Below, piece after piece: positions 1-12,407 of a stretch of 64,000 nucleotides of DNA. The position numbers and the translations under genes are program-made. The stretch is from Tetracentron sinense (taxonomy: Eukaryota; Streptophyta; Magnoliopsida; Trochodendrales; Trochodendraceae), in NCBI GenBank assembly GCA_015143295.1, contig CM026551.1, positions 12,768,830 to 12,832,829 of the forward strand. The letters are read 5' to 3'. The notes beneath the pieces are model-generated. The model searched no databases and was not told the DNA's origin. It saw only the letters and a list, made by a program, of their open reading frames with translations. Each line of letters starts with the position of its first letter. Position 1 is the first letter of the stretch.

Positions 1-1850
1 TTATTGTTGAATCACATAAGGGGTCCAACATCATTTCAGGATTTGAAAAACGTTAATGGGATGCAAAGATCATCATTTCATGAATCTGCATTGCTACATG
101 CATTGCTCGAATGTGATAATAGCTTAGAAGAATGTATGCAAGAAGCATCACTATATCAAATGCCTTACACTTTACGGTGACTTTTTTCAACTATATTAGT
201 GTATTGTAATCCATCTAATCCAAGATCATTATGGGAGAAGTACGAAGAAACAATGTCTGAGGATTACAAGAACTCAAAAATCATGAAAGTTGAGACAATT
301 CGAATGAAAGTGTTACAGAACATCAACTCTATTCTTGAGTCAATGGGGAAAAATATTAATGATTATGCTTTGACCAACATCCATATCAATTATGATGAAG
401 AAGATAGAGGCTCAAAAGAAATTGAAGAAGAGTTACATATTCACATCAGTGACCAGGATTTACTTGCGATATCTACTTTAAATCAGCAACAAAAATATGC
501 ATATGACGTCATATTAGAAAGAATACTTGCCGGCAAACATGGGTCATTTTTCAACGATGGTCCAGGTGGAACAGGAAAAACATACTTATATCGGTCTCTT
601 CTTGCTACACTAAGATCAAGAGGTTTTGTTGCACTTGCTACTGCAACTTCTGGTGTTGCTGCATCTATAATTTCAGGTGGTAGAACTGCGCATTCAAGTT
701 TCAAGATTCCAATTAACATTGAAAATATAACAAGCTGTGGTGTCACCAAGCAAAGCAATATTGCTAAATTACTTCGAGTGGCAAAGTTGATTATATGGGA
801 TGAAGCATCAATGACAAGAAAACAAGCAATTGAATTTCATGAAATGCTACAAGATATAGCAGAAAGCACCTTACCTTTTGGAGGCAAAGTGGTTGTTTTT
901 GGGGGTGATTTTCGTCAAGTTCTTCCTGTAGTTCCGCGAACAAAAAGAGAAGAAGCAATTGATGCAAATTTAGTTACATCCAAACTCTGGGTCATTTTGG
1001 AGAAAATTAGATTAACAGAAAACTTGAGAGCTAAATTTGACCCATCATTTAGTGAATTCTTGCTGCGTATTGGAAACGGAACAGAAACAAAAGTCGTTGA
1101 TGATAAGATAAGAATTCCGAGTTCTATGCTTATTCTATACGAAGATGAATTCACCTCAAGAATTGCGTTAATAGACACAATATTCCCGGATCTAAAAGAT
1201 AATGCAGATAATTCTGAATTCATTTCAAGTCGCACAATACTAGCTCCAAAAAATGAATTCGTTGATGAAATCAATGATCTATTAATAGATCGTTTCCCGG
1301 GAATTATTGTCACATATTATAGTTTTGATTCAACATTAGACTCAGCAGAACAAATTGAAGAAGATTTCTTAAATGGCTTGACACCAAATGGATTACCACC
1401 TCATCGTTTGAGATTAAAGATGAATTGTCCGATAATACTATTGCGAAATATTGACCCATCAACAGGATTGTGCAATGGAACTTGATTAGTATGTCGTGAC
1501 TTTCAACCAAATGTTATTTATGCGGAAATTGCAGTTGGTGATTATCGTGGAAAACGAGTTTTTTACCAAGAATTCCACTTCAGCCTACTGAGAATGACAA
1601 ATACGCATTTATGTTCAAAAGGAAGCAATTTCCAATTCGTCTTAGTTTTGCAATGACGATAAAAAAGGCACAAGGACAAACATTAGAATATGTGGGAATA
1701 TACCTTCCTCTGCCAGTATTCTCTCACGAACAATTATATGTTGCTTTATCAAGAGCAAAAACATCGGCGGCTATAAAAGTTCTCCTTAAAACATATTCAG
1801 CTGATGATTTTGAAGGATGCACTCAAAATATTGTTTATCAAGAATATTAG
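1..1850 (+). pseudogene. Helitron PIF1-like helicase (C-terminal part of RepHel), decayed
   Basis: This is the 5'-to-3' DNA helicase half of a rolling-circle transposase, which would unwind DNA during Helitron transposition; the Rep half lies left of the window. Visible motifs: Walker A GPGGTGKT at 559-582, the Walker B-type WDEASM near 796-813, GGDFRQVLP at 901-930, and the C-terminal MTIKKAQGQT and LYVALSRA blocks at about 1650-1758. The longest open stretch is 199-1482. The frame is broken by TGA at 178-180 and TGA at 1483-1485, both where the family normally has arginine, and by an apparent one-base loss in the T run near 1560-1565. After that the frame reopens to a terminal TAG at 1848-1850. 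Upstream sequence reads as helicase from base 1, so the gene is cut by the window edge. It cannot make a full protein. Family assignment is secure; the exact Helitron subfamily is not. Confidence 0.93.
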
Positions 1851-4800
1851 AACTATCAAATCATTGAGCAAAATGAAATTGCACATCAACTTTCACAGGT
1901 ATTTTTTATCTAATTTCTTATTTTCTTTCCGATTGTTCATTCTTTCATATTACTACTAGTTAAAAGTGAACCTTTGGGGGTCCACGTGGCATCATTTGAG
2001 TGATTTTAGGAGATTTTCAATAGATTTTTAGATTCTATGAACTCTTCGATGTTGGGAAGGGACGCAAGTCTTGGGGTTTAGGAGGTCCATGTGGCAGCCC
2101 GGGAGGTATTTTAGGGAATTTGGATACTAACTTCAAGGGGCACGTTCTCAAACTGAAAAGGTCTTTGGTTGGTTGATTTGACTGGACACGTTCCCACAAT
2201 GAAAAGATATGCTGGTTTGAGATGGCCACGTTCACATGTAGGAAACGAAGAGGTGGATACCAAGAACAATTGGGGGTAGAGCGATTAGACGGTTACACAG
2301 TTTTGCAGGGTTATGTATCTACACATTGTCCCTCACCTTTTCCTATAATTTAGAAGATAATGGTGCAGAGATTTAGGGAAATATGGCATCTCAGACTATA
2401 ACCAGTTCAGTACTTACGAAGAGTAGATTTGCAAGATGAATACCTTAAAAGATAGAAGGCCAAGTACGTCCTCTGTTGGCTGTATATCAATATGAACCAT
2501 CGTTGCATTTCCAACAAAGTGTGTATTGGATAGATCACCAATTACAGATTTTAATGATGACTCTGCACATTGGAAATTTAAAGTCCAAAAACTATGTATC
2601 GACAAGTTGCTACTGAAAGAGAAAAGAATACGTACACAGAAGAAGAAACATAGTAAAATATATTACCTTAAACAATGTTAATTTCTTCGTTCGCATATAC
2701 TTTATCTGGAACATGCCGGACATGCTTTCCGGCAGGAGCCCCATATATATGCGCAACATGGAAGAGAAGATAAAAGTCTTCTATCGATTGCTCTCTGTAA
2801 TGACCTTGAAGAGAACAGAACCACTATAATTAAAGAGTTCTTCTATTCATACCTCTTTATCTCCTTTAATATTTTTCACAATAAACGAGGCCAGTGGATT
2901 TTGAGATATGTTGGGTGGCAACGTTGTAGTTAAACATAGTTCATTTTACGAGTTGTGTCAGTTTGGGCGGTTGAAATAGGGAAGGGTGTGTCGTTTCAGT
3001 AAGGTCAATAGTTAGAAGGGAATTACAGATTTATATATTTCTGTCATTTATTATTCTCCACCCGATCAGGTTCTTACAATTTTATAGATATAGAAATAAC
3101 TGCTGACCAGTCTCTTGCAAGGCTCTTATTTTATATGAACACCTCCTAACTCATGTACCATCAAGTATTACTTGCGACGAGTTTTAGGGCAGCAAAGATA
3201 TTATTCTGGAGATTGTAATGTTTTTTTGAACACCTGATTTTTGTCCAGGTGATTACTATTCAGGAGATGCAGGGAATTACTGACCGGCCAGTTTCTATTC
3301 GAAATTCTCAATTTAGGAAACACCTATTTTTGAACTGGGCTGCTATTTTTACTCTAAGCTTTATTAGAACATTTAGTAATGCATGAGGATGATAACTATC
3401 GATTAGGTGGAAAGATCAGGTATGGGATTTTTATCCTTTTTATTTATTTTTTTTTTAAAGATATGCGGTTAGGCTGTAACCCCGGTTAGTAGTTTAGTAT
3501 CTATTCTAATTAGTCATGGGTGGGTGGAGATGACAACACTCATACCCTCTTGGAAGTGGGGAGTGGTGACTAGCACACCACCGATGGGGCAAGTGATGCT
3601 TCTCATGGGGTTTTTCTCTTGCTTCCTCCTTATTCTCTTAAAATGCTTGCTAAGGGAATGTGTTAGATTTTTTTTTCTTTCTTTGAGATTGGTCATCTTT
3701 CATGATTTCCTTTTTAGGGTTTTCATGATTTCCGTTAGGGATTGGGTGATGTTCTCATTCATTACATTAGTTTATATATGTCCAGAAAATGCTGTCCTCT
3801 GAAGCACATGTTTATTTGGTGGTGCCCTCAACTCTTCAGATTATAGGCAAATGTGTTATATTGTTTTAGCTGGTACATAACACACTCCTATATTTTTTTA
3901 TCGCCGTGTTCTAGAAAAATACCGCTTTGTATAATTAGTTGAGTAATATTTATTATGTTTTTATCGAATCAATTCCATTTATGGTTATTGTGCTGTCATT
4001 TCAGACTTTATTAAACATTTACTTGAGCAGATATTTTATCTACCGTCAAATATGTTTATTAGCTTCTCATCTAGAAGAATTACCTTATTTAGTATGTATT
4101 TATAGGTTTTTCTTCAAGAATTGGTCTGCTTCAGTTGAATACCATTGGATATGACTGTTCTAAGATTGCTTTGGAAAGATTTGACACTGTCCACAATTCC
4201 ATATATTTCTTACCTGCAAGAATATTCAGTGCTGCTTAAGTTTTTTTAGTTGTTTCCTACATGGAAGCGCCTTTCTAATGTTTTTTTGTACATGGGACCA
4301 TGGAATTTCAACATTAACTATCAGCTTAGGAGGGAGTGATAAATGACATCTTCAGGTATATACTTCTCCTATATTCTCAGGTCATATCTATAATCTCATT
4401 TGAGAAGATAAATACAAACCTCCTAGCTATCAAATATATCCAAGCACCTATTCAATATATTTTCATCCATAGTTAGATATATTATTACATTATCGTGTAT
4501 CTTTTTTTATTATTATACAAGAAATAAGTGTATATATACTATAAATTAATTAATATTAATAATTTAATCTTTCTCAATATCATTTCTTATTCTGTGTCAC
4601 TGAGGAATATAATGCCTCCCTAGCTATAGCTTGGACTCAATCTCAAGCTACCCTCATGCATGCAAGGGACATACCTTGCCAACAATAATAGGGTTCCTCA
4701 TGCACCACTTTTAATTCTCCTCAAGCTCATGATGGTATCATTAAATCTTAATTATATGAAATCCCAATGAAGGTTTAAAGCACTATCATTAATATATATA

Positions 4801-5285
4801 TATATATATATTTATATATAATAACTCCGTTTTTTTCATCCGCCATTTTCCTGTGCATGTCACATGCCTCTTACTAGATATCTGTTAGAAAGAGAGAGAT
4901 AGAGGAATGGAGGGAGTCCAAGATGAGAGTTTTGGTTTAGTTAGTTCCAATATAAATGGACTAAAATTCTTATCCTCGCCGAATTTGTTTGACCCAAGAG
5001 TGAAATGTATTTAATTTTTCTTTTCTTTTCTTTCGGTGTATTATTCCTAAGTATTTCTTCATTTTATTACACATATTTTCGGTGCATTATGGAAAAAAAA
5101 ACTGCTACAACTAAAAAATGAATTTTGATAGTGGGGATTGGATTTTCCAAATTATTTTATTACCATTCTCCCTAAATCTACTTAATATTTACTACATTTC
5201 AAGTTAATAAATTTTAAACTAATATATTAATTTAAAGTTTTTTTTTTTCTTATGACGTTCCAATTTTTTTTTTCTTATGACGAAT
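1851..5285. other. Non-coding Helitron body
   Basis: No gene is seen. Short open frames (for example 3524-3802 and 3939-4154) have no recognisable domain and are AT- and hydrophobic-biased. The stretch contains an AT microsatellite at about 4792-4820 and several T runs. I see no coding or RNA signature. Confidence 0.6.
4792..4820. repeat. (AT)n microsatellite
   Basis: An alternating AT run interrupted by one extra T, inside the non-coding Helitron tail. Confidence 0.9.
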
Positions 5286-5312
5286 CCGTGCATCGCACGG
5301 GTCTTTTACTAG
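5286..5312 (+). mobile_element. Helitron 3' terminus (hairpin plus CTAG)
   Basis: CCGTGC (5286-5291), loop ATC, GCACGG (5295-5300), then eight bases and CTAG at 5309-5312. A 6-bp GC-rich hairpin about ten bases before CTRR is the diagnostic Helitron 3' end. The next base is C rather than the usual T of an A/T target, a small deviation. Confidence 0.85.
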
Positions 5313-6616
5313 CTTACTTTAAACTCTATTAAGAGCTATTCTTAATCATATACACATTTACAGAGCTTTTGTAGTTTCTTGTGCAAGATTCCTCGATGCA
5401 AGTTCTCTTCCTTGGTAATTTCCACCTTCCAAAGTTGGTAAGCTACATACATGATATATTTTATGAAGCCATTTGACATCTATGTGATTTCTGCAATGCA
5501 ATTCCATTTTTTCCTAATTTGGACTGGATTCTGAAATTTTTATATTATTTTTGCATATGATAATGCTCAAGAGGAGTTCAAAGTTTTAGATATCTATGCT
5601 GCAGTTTCCTGACTTTTGCCAATCAGTTCCTTTGTCTAATGAAGACATTAAAGTTGAACATACAAAATAAAATTCTATATCAGAACAAAGAGCAAAAGAA
5701 TCAAAACTTCAGAGGTAAACTCTCTACTAGATAATGCCATCTGAAAACTTTAGCAGAAAATGTCCTTGCATTTCTTCTATGATGTTTATTACATGCATTA
5801 CCACCAATTTCTTACTGAACTTCTAAACAATTTCATACTAAACTTCTATTGTACATGTTTTTAACTGTTTCTACATGTAAGTTTTCAAATGTGAAATTCC
5901 TAAGCTCAGATAAAAAATAGTTTATCTGCTTTGTAAACACACAGTTGGAACTTGCAGTCGGACCTGTTCTTTGCAATATGGTGCATGATGGTAATGTTTG
6001 GGTCTATGATTCTTCCTGCAAAACTGTCAATCAAAATCCATACATGCATGTTATTTGCATCTTTCTACTTGCTTGGAATGCTGTCAGGTACTCTTTTCCA
6101 TTCCTAATTTGTCTATTATACTATTATTGTCTACCGTCAATCAACCGCCCCCTAACTTTCAATGAATCTTATGCCTAACCTTTAAGTAACTGTATTCTTC
6201 CAAGCCATGGTAAATAATAAAATGAAGAACTGTATAAGCAGTTAAGATCATTGGATCAAGGGGCTCAGATGGTTTGCTTCGATAAGAATTGAACCCTCTT
6301 GTTTAGGAGATCGCATTACAACCAATCATGATTGAAACTTATAAAAAATGGATAGAAAGCATGCAACTGTCGTCAAACTTTGCTTTTCATTCTTGATTTC
6401 TCACATGCTCTTTTTCTTCTTGCTATGATGTGCTAAGATTTTATCACCTCTTCCTGCCCACGCGTCTTCTTGTTCCATGCATGTTCACATGCTGAAGTTT
6501 GGCATGCAATATTTCAAAACGACACAGCATCAGTTCATAATCAAAGAGTAGGATAATTTCAAACCAATAAAATACCATTCTCTCTCCCGATTATCCGAAT
6601 CTCTTACCCTTTGATT

Positions 6617-6765
6617 TAGGTCAGAAATTCCCCTTATCCCTCATTTATTTTTCTCATTTGTACTATCTTAGAGGTGTTTTTTCTGCCCCTGTTTCAGGTA
6701 TGAAATCCTCCTTATCCCACATTCATTTTCTCATATGTACCATCTAAAAGGTGTTCTTCCTCAGA
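6617..6765. repeat. Imperfect tandem duplication, about 75 bp
   Basis: A motif running from a CAG(A/G)AATTCC-like start through TTTTCTCAT(T/A)TGTAC to AGGTGTT is present twice in a row with moderate divergence. Confidence 0.6.
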
Positions 6766-6827
6766 TGGAATAGCCCGTCTCTGTTAAGGAAGAGTAACAT
6801 CTTTCGGATAAATGAATAGTTAGCAAA

Positions 6828-6830
<3 letters not shown>

Positions 6831-6863
<33 letters not shown>
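6831..6863. repeat. (CT)n microsatellite
   Basis: Uninterrupted TC dinucleotides, 33 bp. Confidence 0.95.
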
Positions 6864-6867
<4 letters not shown>

Positions 6868-8830
6868 ATTGTTATGAATTTTGTGTCTTTGTTTTGTGGA
6901 GGAGATGGCTTTAGACTTCATTGAAAAGAATCTACTAAAAGGAAATGTTAGAATGACACGCCATACTATCATACCATTCTGTCTCTAACTTCTTAAATTT
7001 TCTTTTGCGGGTTAGATCTATTTTGTTAAATCTAAATGTCATAATAGTTTTTTTTGGGATGGTAAATTTAATTGGAAGTTTTGATTTTGAGATTGATTGT
7101 ACTTTTTTCTGTTTGTTAATCCAATTGCAGTTAGTAAGGCTTTTGTCCATGGTTGTGGGGGATTTAGCCAGACCATGCTATTTTGCAACTTGAGGCAACT
7201 ATGCTATTCCAGGTATTGCTTTCAATAGATATGGACTTGATCATAAATTGCTTTCAATATATATGGATTTAATCATCTAAGGCTTTTTATTTATTCATGA
7301 TTTTATTTTCATTTTTTCCCAACTAATAAAAAATAATATTTTTTCGGGAAAATTACTAACCAGAACGCTGAGGAAGTAATTTACACTATCATCTTCTAAT
7401 CTTGCTTTTAGGCCAAGCTCTCTATGCCGAGAAATGCCACTTGGGAAACATGAAACTTTTGTAAGGCATCACAAAGCCTCCATTTGAGCAGGTTCGAGTT
7501 TTGAGTTATCTACTTTTGTGGCTGGAAGCATTTTTTGTTTTAAAAATTGATGCACTTAACTCACTTAATTATTTCCTTGTAATTGTAATTGAATTTTGAT
7601 AGTTAAGCTGCTTGAAGTGGAAGACAAATTGAAACAAACTTGGACTTAACTCACCTAGATCAGCCAAGTTAAATGTCTTGGCCAATATAAGCCCATCACC
7701 TTCGTTTCTTCAGGGTATTACTAAAAATTTTATTGTCAATCTTCCAATTATGGTATGCAATTCTTATGGAGAAATAGTGGGCCGAGCAACAATGACCATC
7801 TAATTCACTCCAAGTTAACATGGACTAATAATGTAAGTTGAAAGATTTTTTTTCCCACTGTCAAATTCCCATACCCACTTATTTCATTTGTTTCTACATT
7901 TACAGAGTCATTATGCGATGGAACTCCATCAATGCTGACACATTCGTTGGAGAATCATATCAGAGGTAATGTCCTGGAAGGTTTTTTTAAAACTGAATTT
8001 AAACTTTTTGCTAATTGGTGTGTATCGATATATTCGTCATTTTGGATTAGTAGTATGACTGCTTTTACTAATATCTCTGTAGAACATGAAAGGGGTCTCT
8101 CAAAGTTAAGAACCCTATTTCTTTATGTTTCTTTTCTTCTTATTTATGGAGCACTAATGGGGTTTTACCGTTCTCTTCTCAGCTTAAATTGTAGAGAATT
8201 AACATTTAAATCTTGTGTGTACTTGGAAGGAGGAAGAAAAAGCTTGTGCTTTAATGGAGAGTAGCTGAAGAGTTTGGTGCTGCCTTTGGAGGTTTTTGTT
8301 TTTTAGGATTCATTTTTTCAGAATCGAGGGCGTTTATGACGGTTTGGTGTAGGAACATACAGTTACTACAGTTTATATTGTTACTTTGAAACAAGCTCCT
8401 GATGCACAATGCACACTAAGTACTGGCCTTAGCCATGGAGCATCCGGGAGGTTCAACAAATAGCACACCATAGTATATTCATTTTCTCTTTCATTTCATT
8501 CTGAGATTGGGATACTATAGTTGTTCTGTAATCAGCAGTAGTTGTTTTGTACTCAGCCGTTGCTTTTTCTGCTCTCTTTTGATCATTTCTCTCTCTTTTG
8601 ACTGGATAGACTTTGGTACTTTGTCTTTTTTGTGTTTTTTTTAAACTATAAGTACACCTTGTAGTCTTTAAACATGGCAAACTAATTGATTTTGATTGCG
8701 GCTTTTGCTGGATGTAAAGGGTTGTAGAACTTACAATAAACTGAACTCAAGGTTAAGCATCAATGTGGTAATGTGCTGCTTATTCACGATTGCTCACAAA
8801 TCTAAAACTATTAGCACTGTTCCCAGCCAC

Positions 8831-8860
8831 GCACGTGCCTTGCACGTGCCTCCCAACTAG
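8831..8860 (+). mobile_element. Helitron-type 3' terminus (second family)
   Basis: A perfect 8-bp palindromic arm GCACGTGC at 8831-8838 and again at 8842-8849, loop CTT, then CTAG at 8857-8860 followed by T. This fits the Helitron rule of hairpin, then CTRR, then T of the target. The hairpin differs from the one at 5286, so this is a different family, presumably non-autonomous because no Rep or helicase lies near it. Confidence 0.75.
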
Positions 8861-9379
8861 TACTATTAAAAAAATAATGAGTAAAAGTACTATTCGCAGG
8901 ATTTTTTTTTTCGTAAACTCAATTACACCACAAGGTGAATACTGAAGGCAAATGAAGGAAACACTCACACCACCCATGCAAACACACACAGCATGCAAAC
9001 ACACACCACACATGCAACCCTATTAAGCTTCACCCTAGAGCTCCTCAAAACGGGTACCAACCGTTTGAGGCGCCAAAGAACTTATAAGGGCTATATGCTC
9101 GGATGGATATCCGATATGGGTGTAAGTTAGTCCCTATTCGCAGGTTACCTATTCGAATAATCAAGGGTAAATTACACTCACCTCCCCTAAGGTTTGGACC
9201 TTGGACCTTGGACCTTAAGTGAAATTTCAGAAACTTCTCCTCTAGTTTTTGAAATTACACTATCCTTTGTTATCAGACTCTTAATATTAACACTGTAACT
9301 AAAGTTATCATTTTCCCTTTTGAGGAAACACATCTTTACCGATTGAAAGCTCAACCAAAGAAAAACATAAAGTCCCAAG

Positions 9380-10145
9380 CTGCCATGTGTCCCCTTTAAT
9401 ACCCACTAACTATGATTAAGATTTACTCACCCCTAAGGTTTATCCATCTAACCTTAGTTTTAGGGAAAAAATAACCTTAGGTTGGTTATGCTTAACCGCA
9501 ATTAAAGAGGGCTCTACAAGCCGCCATGTGTCCCTTTTAACACCCACTAACTGTGGTTAAGATTCACTCATCCCTAGAATTCATTAATCTAACCTTGGTT
9601 ATAAGAAAATAAAAAAATATTAATCTTAACCACAATTAAATAATCTCTATAAGCCGCCACGTGTCACTTTTAACACTCACTAACTATGGTTAAAACTCAC
9701 TCACCCCTAGGGTTCATCCATCAAACCTTGGTTTTTAGGAAAAAAAAAACTTAAATTACTTATGCTTAACCACAATTAAAGGGAGTTCTACAAGCCGCCA
9801 TGTGTCCCCTTTAACGCCCACTAACTATGGTTAAAATTCACTCACCCTAACCTTGATTTTTAGGAAAAAAGAAAACTTTAGGTTGATTATGCTTAACCAC
9901 AATTAAAGGGGGCTCTACAAGCCGCCACTTGTCCCCTTTAACACCAACTAATTGTGCTTAAGATTCACTCAACACTAGGATTAATCCATCTAACCTTGCT
10001 TTTAAGAAAAAAAATAAAAATAATAACCTTAGGTTAATTATGTTTAGCCATAGTTAAAGGATCTCTATAAGTCGCCATGTGCCCCTTTTAATACCCATTA
10101 TCTATGGTTAAGATTCACTCACCCCTAGAGTTCATCTATCTAACG
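9380..10145. repeat. Tandem repeat, about 120-130 bp period, six to seven copies
   Basis: Each unit reads roughly CCGCCA(T/C)GTGTCCC, then AACACCCACTAACTATGG, AAGATTCACTCACCCCTAGG, ATCCATCTAACCTTGG, an A-rich run, then ATGCTTAACCACAATTAAA. Copies start near 9390, 9520, 9650, 9795, 9920 and 10070. The same module, as single or inverted copies, recurs in foldback elements at 11142, 16953, 17270, 17416 and inside 40032-40804. Confidence 0.8.
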
Positions 10146-10153
10146 TTGGTTTT

Positions 10154-10156
<3 letters not shown>

Positions 10157-10198
<42 letters not shown>
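10157..10198. repeat. (AT)n microsatellite
   Basis: About 21 AT dinucleotides at the right edge of the tandem-repeat core of the MULE-like element. Confidence 0.95.
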
Positions 10199-10201
<3 letters not shown>

Positions 10202-10493
10202 GAAATATATATTAACCTTAAGTTGATATTATTAACCTTGGTTAGAAACCAATTAACATTTATTTTATTGAATTAAATAACCTTGTGTTGAAAAAGGGTA
10301 ATTTAGACATTTTAAATTGTTTAAATGATGACATCATCAAAGTCCATCCATACAAAGTAACGGTAAACTTAAGGGAATGGGGTATCTGGTACATACAACC
10401 AAAGTTGAGGGGAGAGCAATGTAATTTCAGAAACTAGAGGAGAGGTTTTTTGAAATTTCACCAAACCTCAAGGGAGGTGAGTGTAATTTACCC

Positions 10494-10682
10494 AATAATT
10501 ACCTGAGCAAACAAATTCGTAATATTTGTATCCATTAAGACCCTTACGCCCGACCAATGTACCCGAGCCTATGAAACATAGGTAAAACCGTACAAGAAAT
10601 ATGTGCTCACCTTATAGTTAAGGATCACCCAGTAATGTTGATCCATGTCCGTTGATTTATTTGTTCAAGAGTGTTTTTGCAA
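10494..10682. other. Short spacer, no feature
   Basis: Nothing beyond the right target duplication of the MULE-like element. Confidence 0.5.
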
Positions 10683-10955
10683 TGGGATTTGATCTGGCTC
10701 TCGCCAATCAAAACCATCCAGCCTAAGTGCAGTGTGTGACACAAATCCGGCTCTCGCCGGACCAAATCCATCCGGCGTAAGTATAGTGCGTGACATGTGC
10801 CGAAAAAAGGGAGAAGATATCAAATGGAGAGAAGTCAAAAAATATGGGAGAAATGAAATGACTTCTCCCCTTTTTATCACCACATGTCATACACTGCTGA
10901 CTGCACTTAGGCCGGATGGTTTTGGTCTGACGAGAGCCCGATCAAATCCAATCCC
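10683..10955. mobile_element. MITE-like inverted-repeat element
   Basis: The left arm from TGGGATTTGATC pairs with the right arm ending GATCAAATCC(A)ATCCC. Both arms carry GGCTCTCG(C/T), AAAACCATCC(A/G)GCCTAAGTGCAG and GTG(T)(G/A)TGACA. The left arm has the core module twice in tandem. No target duplication was found with certainty, so the superfamily is open. Confidence 0.6.
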
Positions 10956-11141
10956 GTTTGGAAAATGGATAGCCCTTGGGTTGACATTCCACATATAAAA
11001 TCAACCTCAAAAGTTGGTTGATAGTTTCCAACCCTACCCGTCAACTTGCCTTAAATAACCCGACTTTTCACACATGTTAGGATTAAGGTTATGTACCTTT
11101 GGGTGTTCGAGTTTGTTTTCCACAACCTTTTTTATAATGAG

Positions 11142-11519
11142 ACCAAATCTTCTACAGTCATAATCGGATTTGGCAAATCCGGTTATCACCCTTAAGGTCG
11201 CCACATGTTCCATTTGACACCTCTTAATTGTGGTTAAGATTCACCCACCCCTAGGTTTCACTCATCCATCCTTGGTTTTTTTTAAAAAATATTAATTCTT
11301 TTTAAAAATATTTTAATATTAAAAAAAAAAACCTTAAAACAGTTTTTTATTATTAAAAAAAGAATTAATATTTTTTTTCTAAAAACCAAAGATGGGTGGG
11401 TGATCCCTAGGGGGGGATGAATCTTAACCAAAGTTAAGGGATGTCAAAAGGGACACATGGCGACCTCAGGAGTGATAACCGGATTTGCCAAATCCAATTA
11501 TCACTATAGAGGATTTGGT
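11142..11519. mobile_element. Foldback element
   Basis: Nearly the whole length is an inverted repeat. The left end begins ACCAAATC(T/C)TCTA(C/T)AGT and carries GGATTTGGCAAATCCGGTTA, GGTCGCCACATG and GTGGTTAAGATTCACCCACC. The right half is the reverse complement. The AT-rich centre is near 11335. It shares the subterminal module of the 9.4-10.1 kb tandem repeat. No transposase and no clear target duplication. Confidence 0.75.
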
Positions 11520-12407
11520 TTCTTTTATAATTGGATAGGATGTTTCACCTTAAGACGGAGCCCACACCCCAAGTATGTGTTATTTTGCCAAGATTGGGGC
11601 ATCTAAGGTCCACTACGTTGCATCTAAGGCTCGCAAAATCTGAATCCTAAATTATATACCTGAACATCTACAAGTCGAGAAATAAAAGACAACACGAGAA
11701 GAAATACAATGTTGCATGCTAGTTTAAAAGTTCTTGGTTTTGATATCTGTCAGTCTCCATACTTAGAATTTTTTTAGTTCTTAGAGTTACTTCCTTCCTA
11801 ACCGTAAGAATGCTGATTTACTTCTATTTTCACACTTACTGCGGAATGCCAAGTCGCCAGAAGAAATGGTAGATCGCTAGCCTGATTCAAATGTCCATAG
11901 ACCATGTTTTTTTATGGTAAAATACCAAATCAGATATTGCATCAAAATATACGGAAAGGGAGAGAGGAAGTATTGAATCATGATGTAGGAAGACAGAGAG
12001 AGTATGGATTTGAATCCGACATAAAAATGGGGAGATATAGAGAAAGGACAACACATTTTATGATTAGTCAAGAGACCCACATCCATATTCTCTCTGCCTC
12101 CCTACATCATAAAATATTAATTATGTGAAATGAGCAAAATTGATGATGAGTCAAGAGACCCGATGAGGGGCAATTTATAGAGGGGTCAAGCCAAAAGAAG
12201 TGATACCTAATTAATATTTTACAAAGCATAATCTTGTATTTTTGGAAATAAAATTAAGGGCTTTTTAATATCTTTCCAAGTATATATTGAGCACAAATGC
12301 ATGCATGAGAATGAAAGCAGCAATGGCAAATTACTCCACCATGTCCAACTTGTCGTGGATGGAATTAGGTTAAAGATATTCATTGATTTGTGTTAAGTCC
12401 TAACACA
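11520..12407. other. Non-coding stretch
   Basis: No supported gene. Overlapping short frames on both strands at 11877-12128 have no domain. Confidence 0.5.

Larger units (their letters stand above)
1..5312 (+). mobile_element. Helitron, 3' part (5' end outside window)
   Basis: The helicase pseudogene at the left and a Helitron-type 3' terminus at 5286-5312 lie on the same strand in the expected order. The 3.4 kb between them has no open reading frame of note. That is long for a Helitron 3' tail, so other insertions or captured non-coding DNA may lie inside. Assigning this terminus to this helicase is inference. Confidence 0.65.
5313..8830. other. Non-coding stretch before second Helitron end
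   Basis: No intact gene. The segment at 7901-7966 looks like an exon: AG before, GT after, and one open frame reading VIMRWNSINADTFVGESYQR; I do not recognise it. An open stretch at 5945-6090 followed by GTACTC also looks exon-like but is unassigned. The stretch may be the body of the Helitron ending at 8860; its 5' end was not found. Confidence 0.45.
9165..10493. mobile_element. MULE-like TIR element with about 90-bp TIRs
   Basis: Starts GGGTAAATTACACTCACCTC and ends with its reverse complement (GGTGAGTGTAATTTACCC). The two ends stay alignable inward for about 90 bp through a TCTCCTCTAGTTT(T/C)TGAAATTACA block. Flanks are AATAATCAA (9156-9164) and AATAATTAC (10494-10502), a 9-bp duplication with two mismatches. 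Long TIRs plus a 9-bp duplication suggest the Mutator superfamily. No transposase is inside; the core is a tandem repeat. Confidence 0.72.

Noticed and set aside
3524-4154. Small membrane protein genes
   Set aside because: Hydrophobic short frames in T-rich non-coding DNA, with overlapping frames on the other strand and no domain or splice context.
7485-7520. tRNA gene suggested by GGTTCGAGTT
   Set aside because: A T-loop-like phrase only; no acceptor, D-arm or anticodon stem can be drawn around it.
8980-9020. Regulatory CACACA element
   Set aside because: A short irregular CAAACACACAC repeat with no conserved context; simple sequence.
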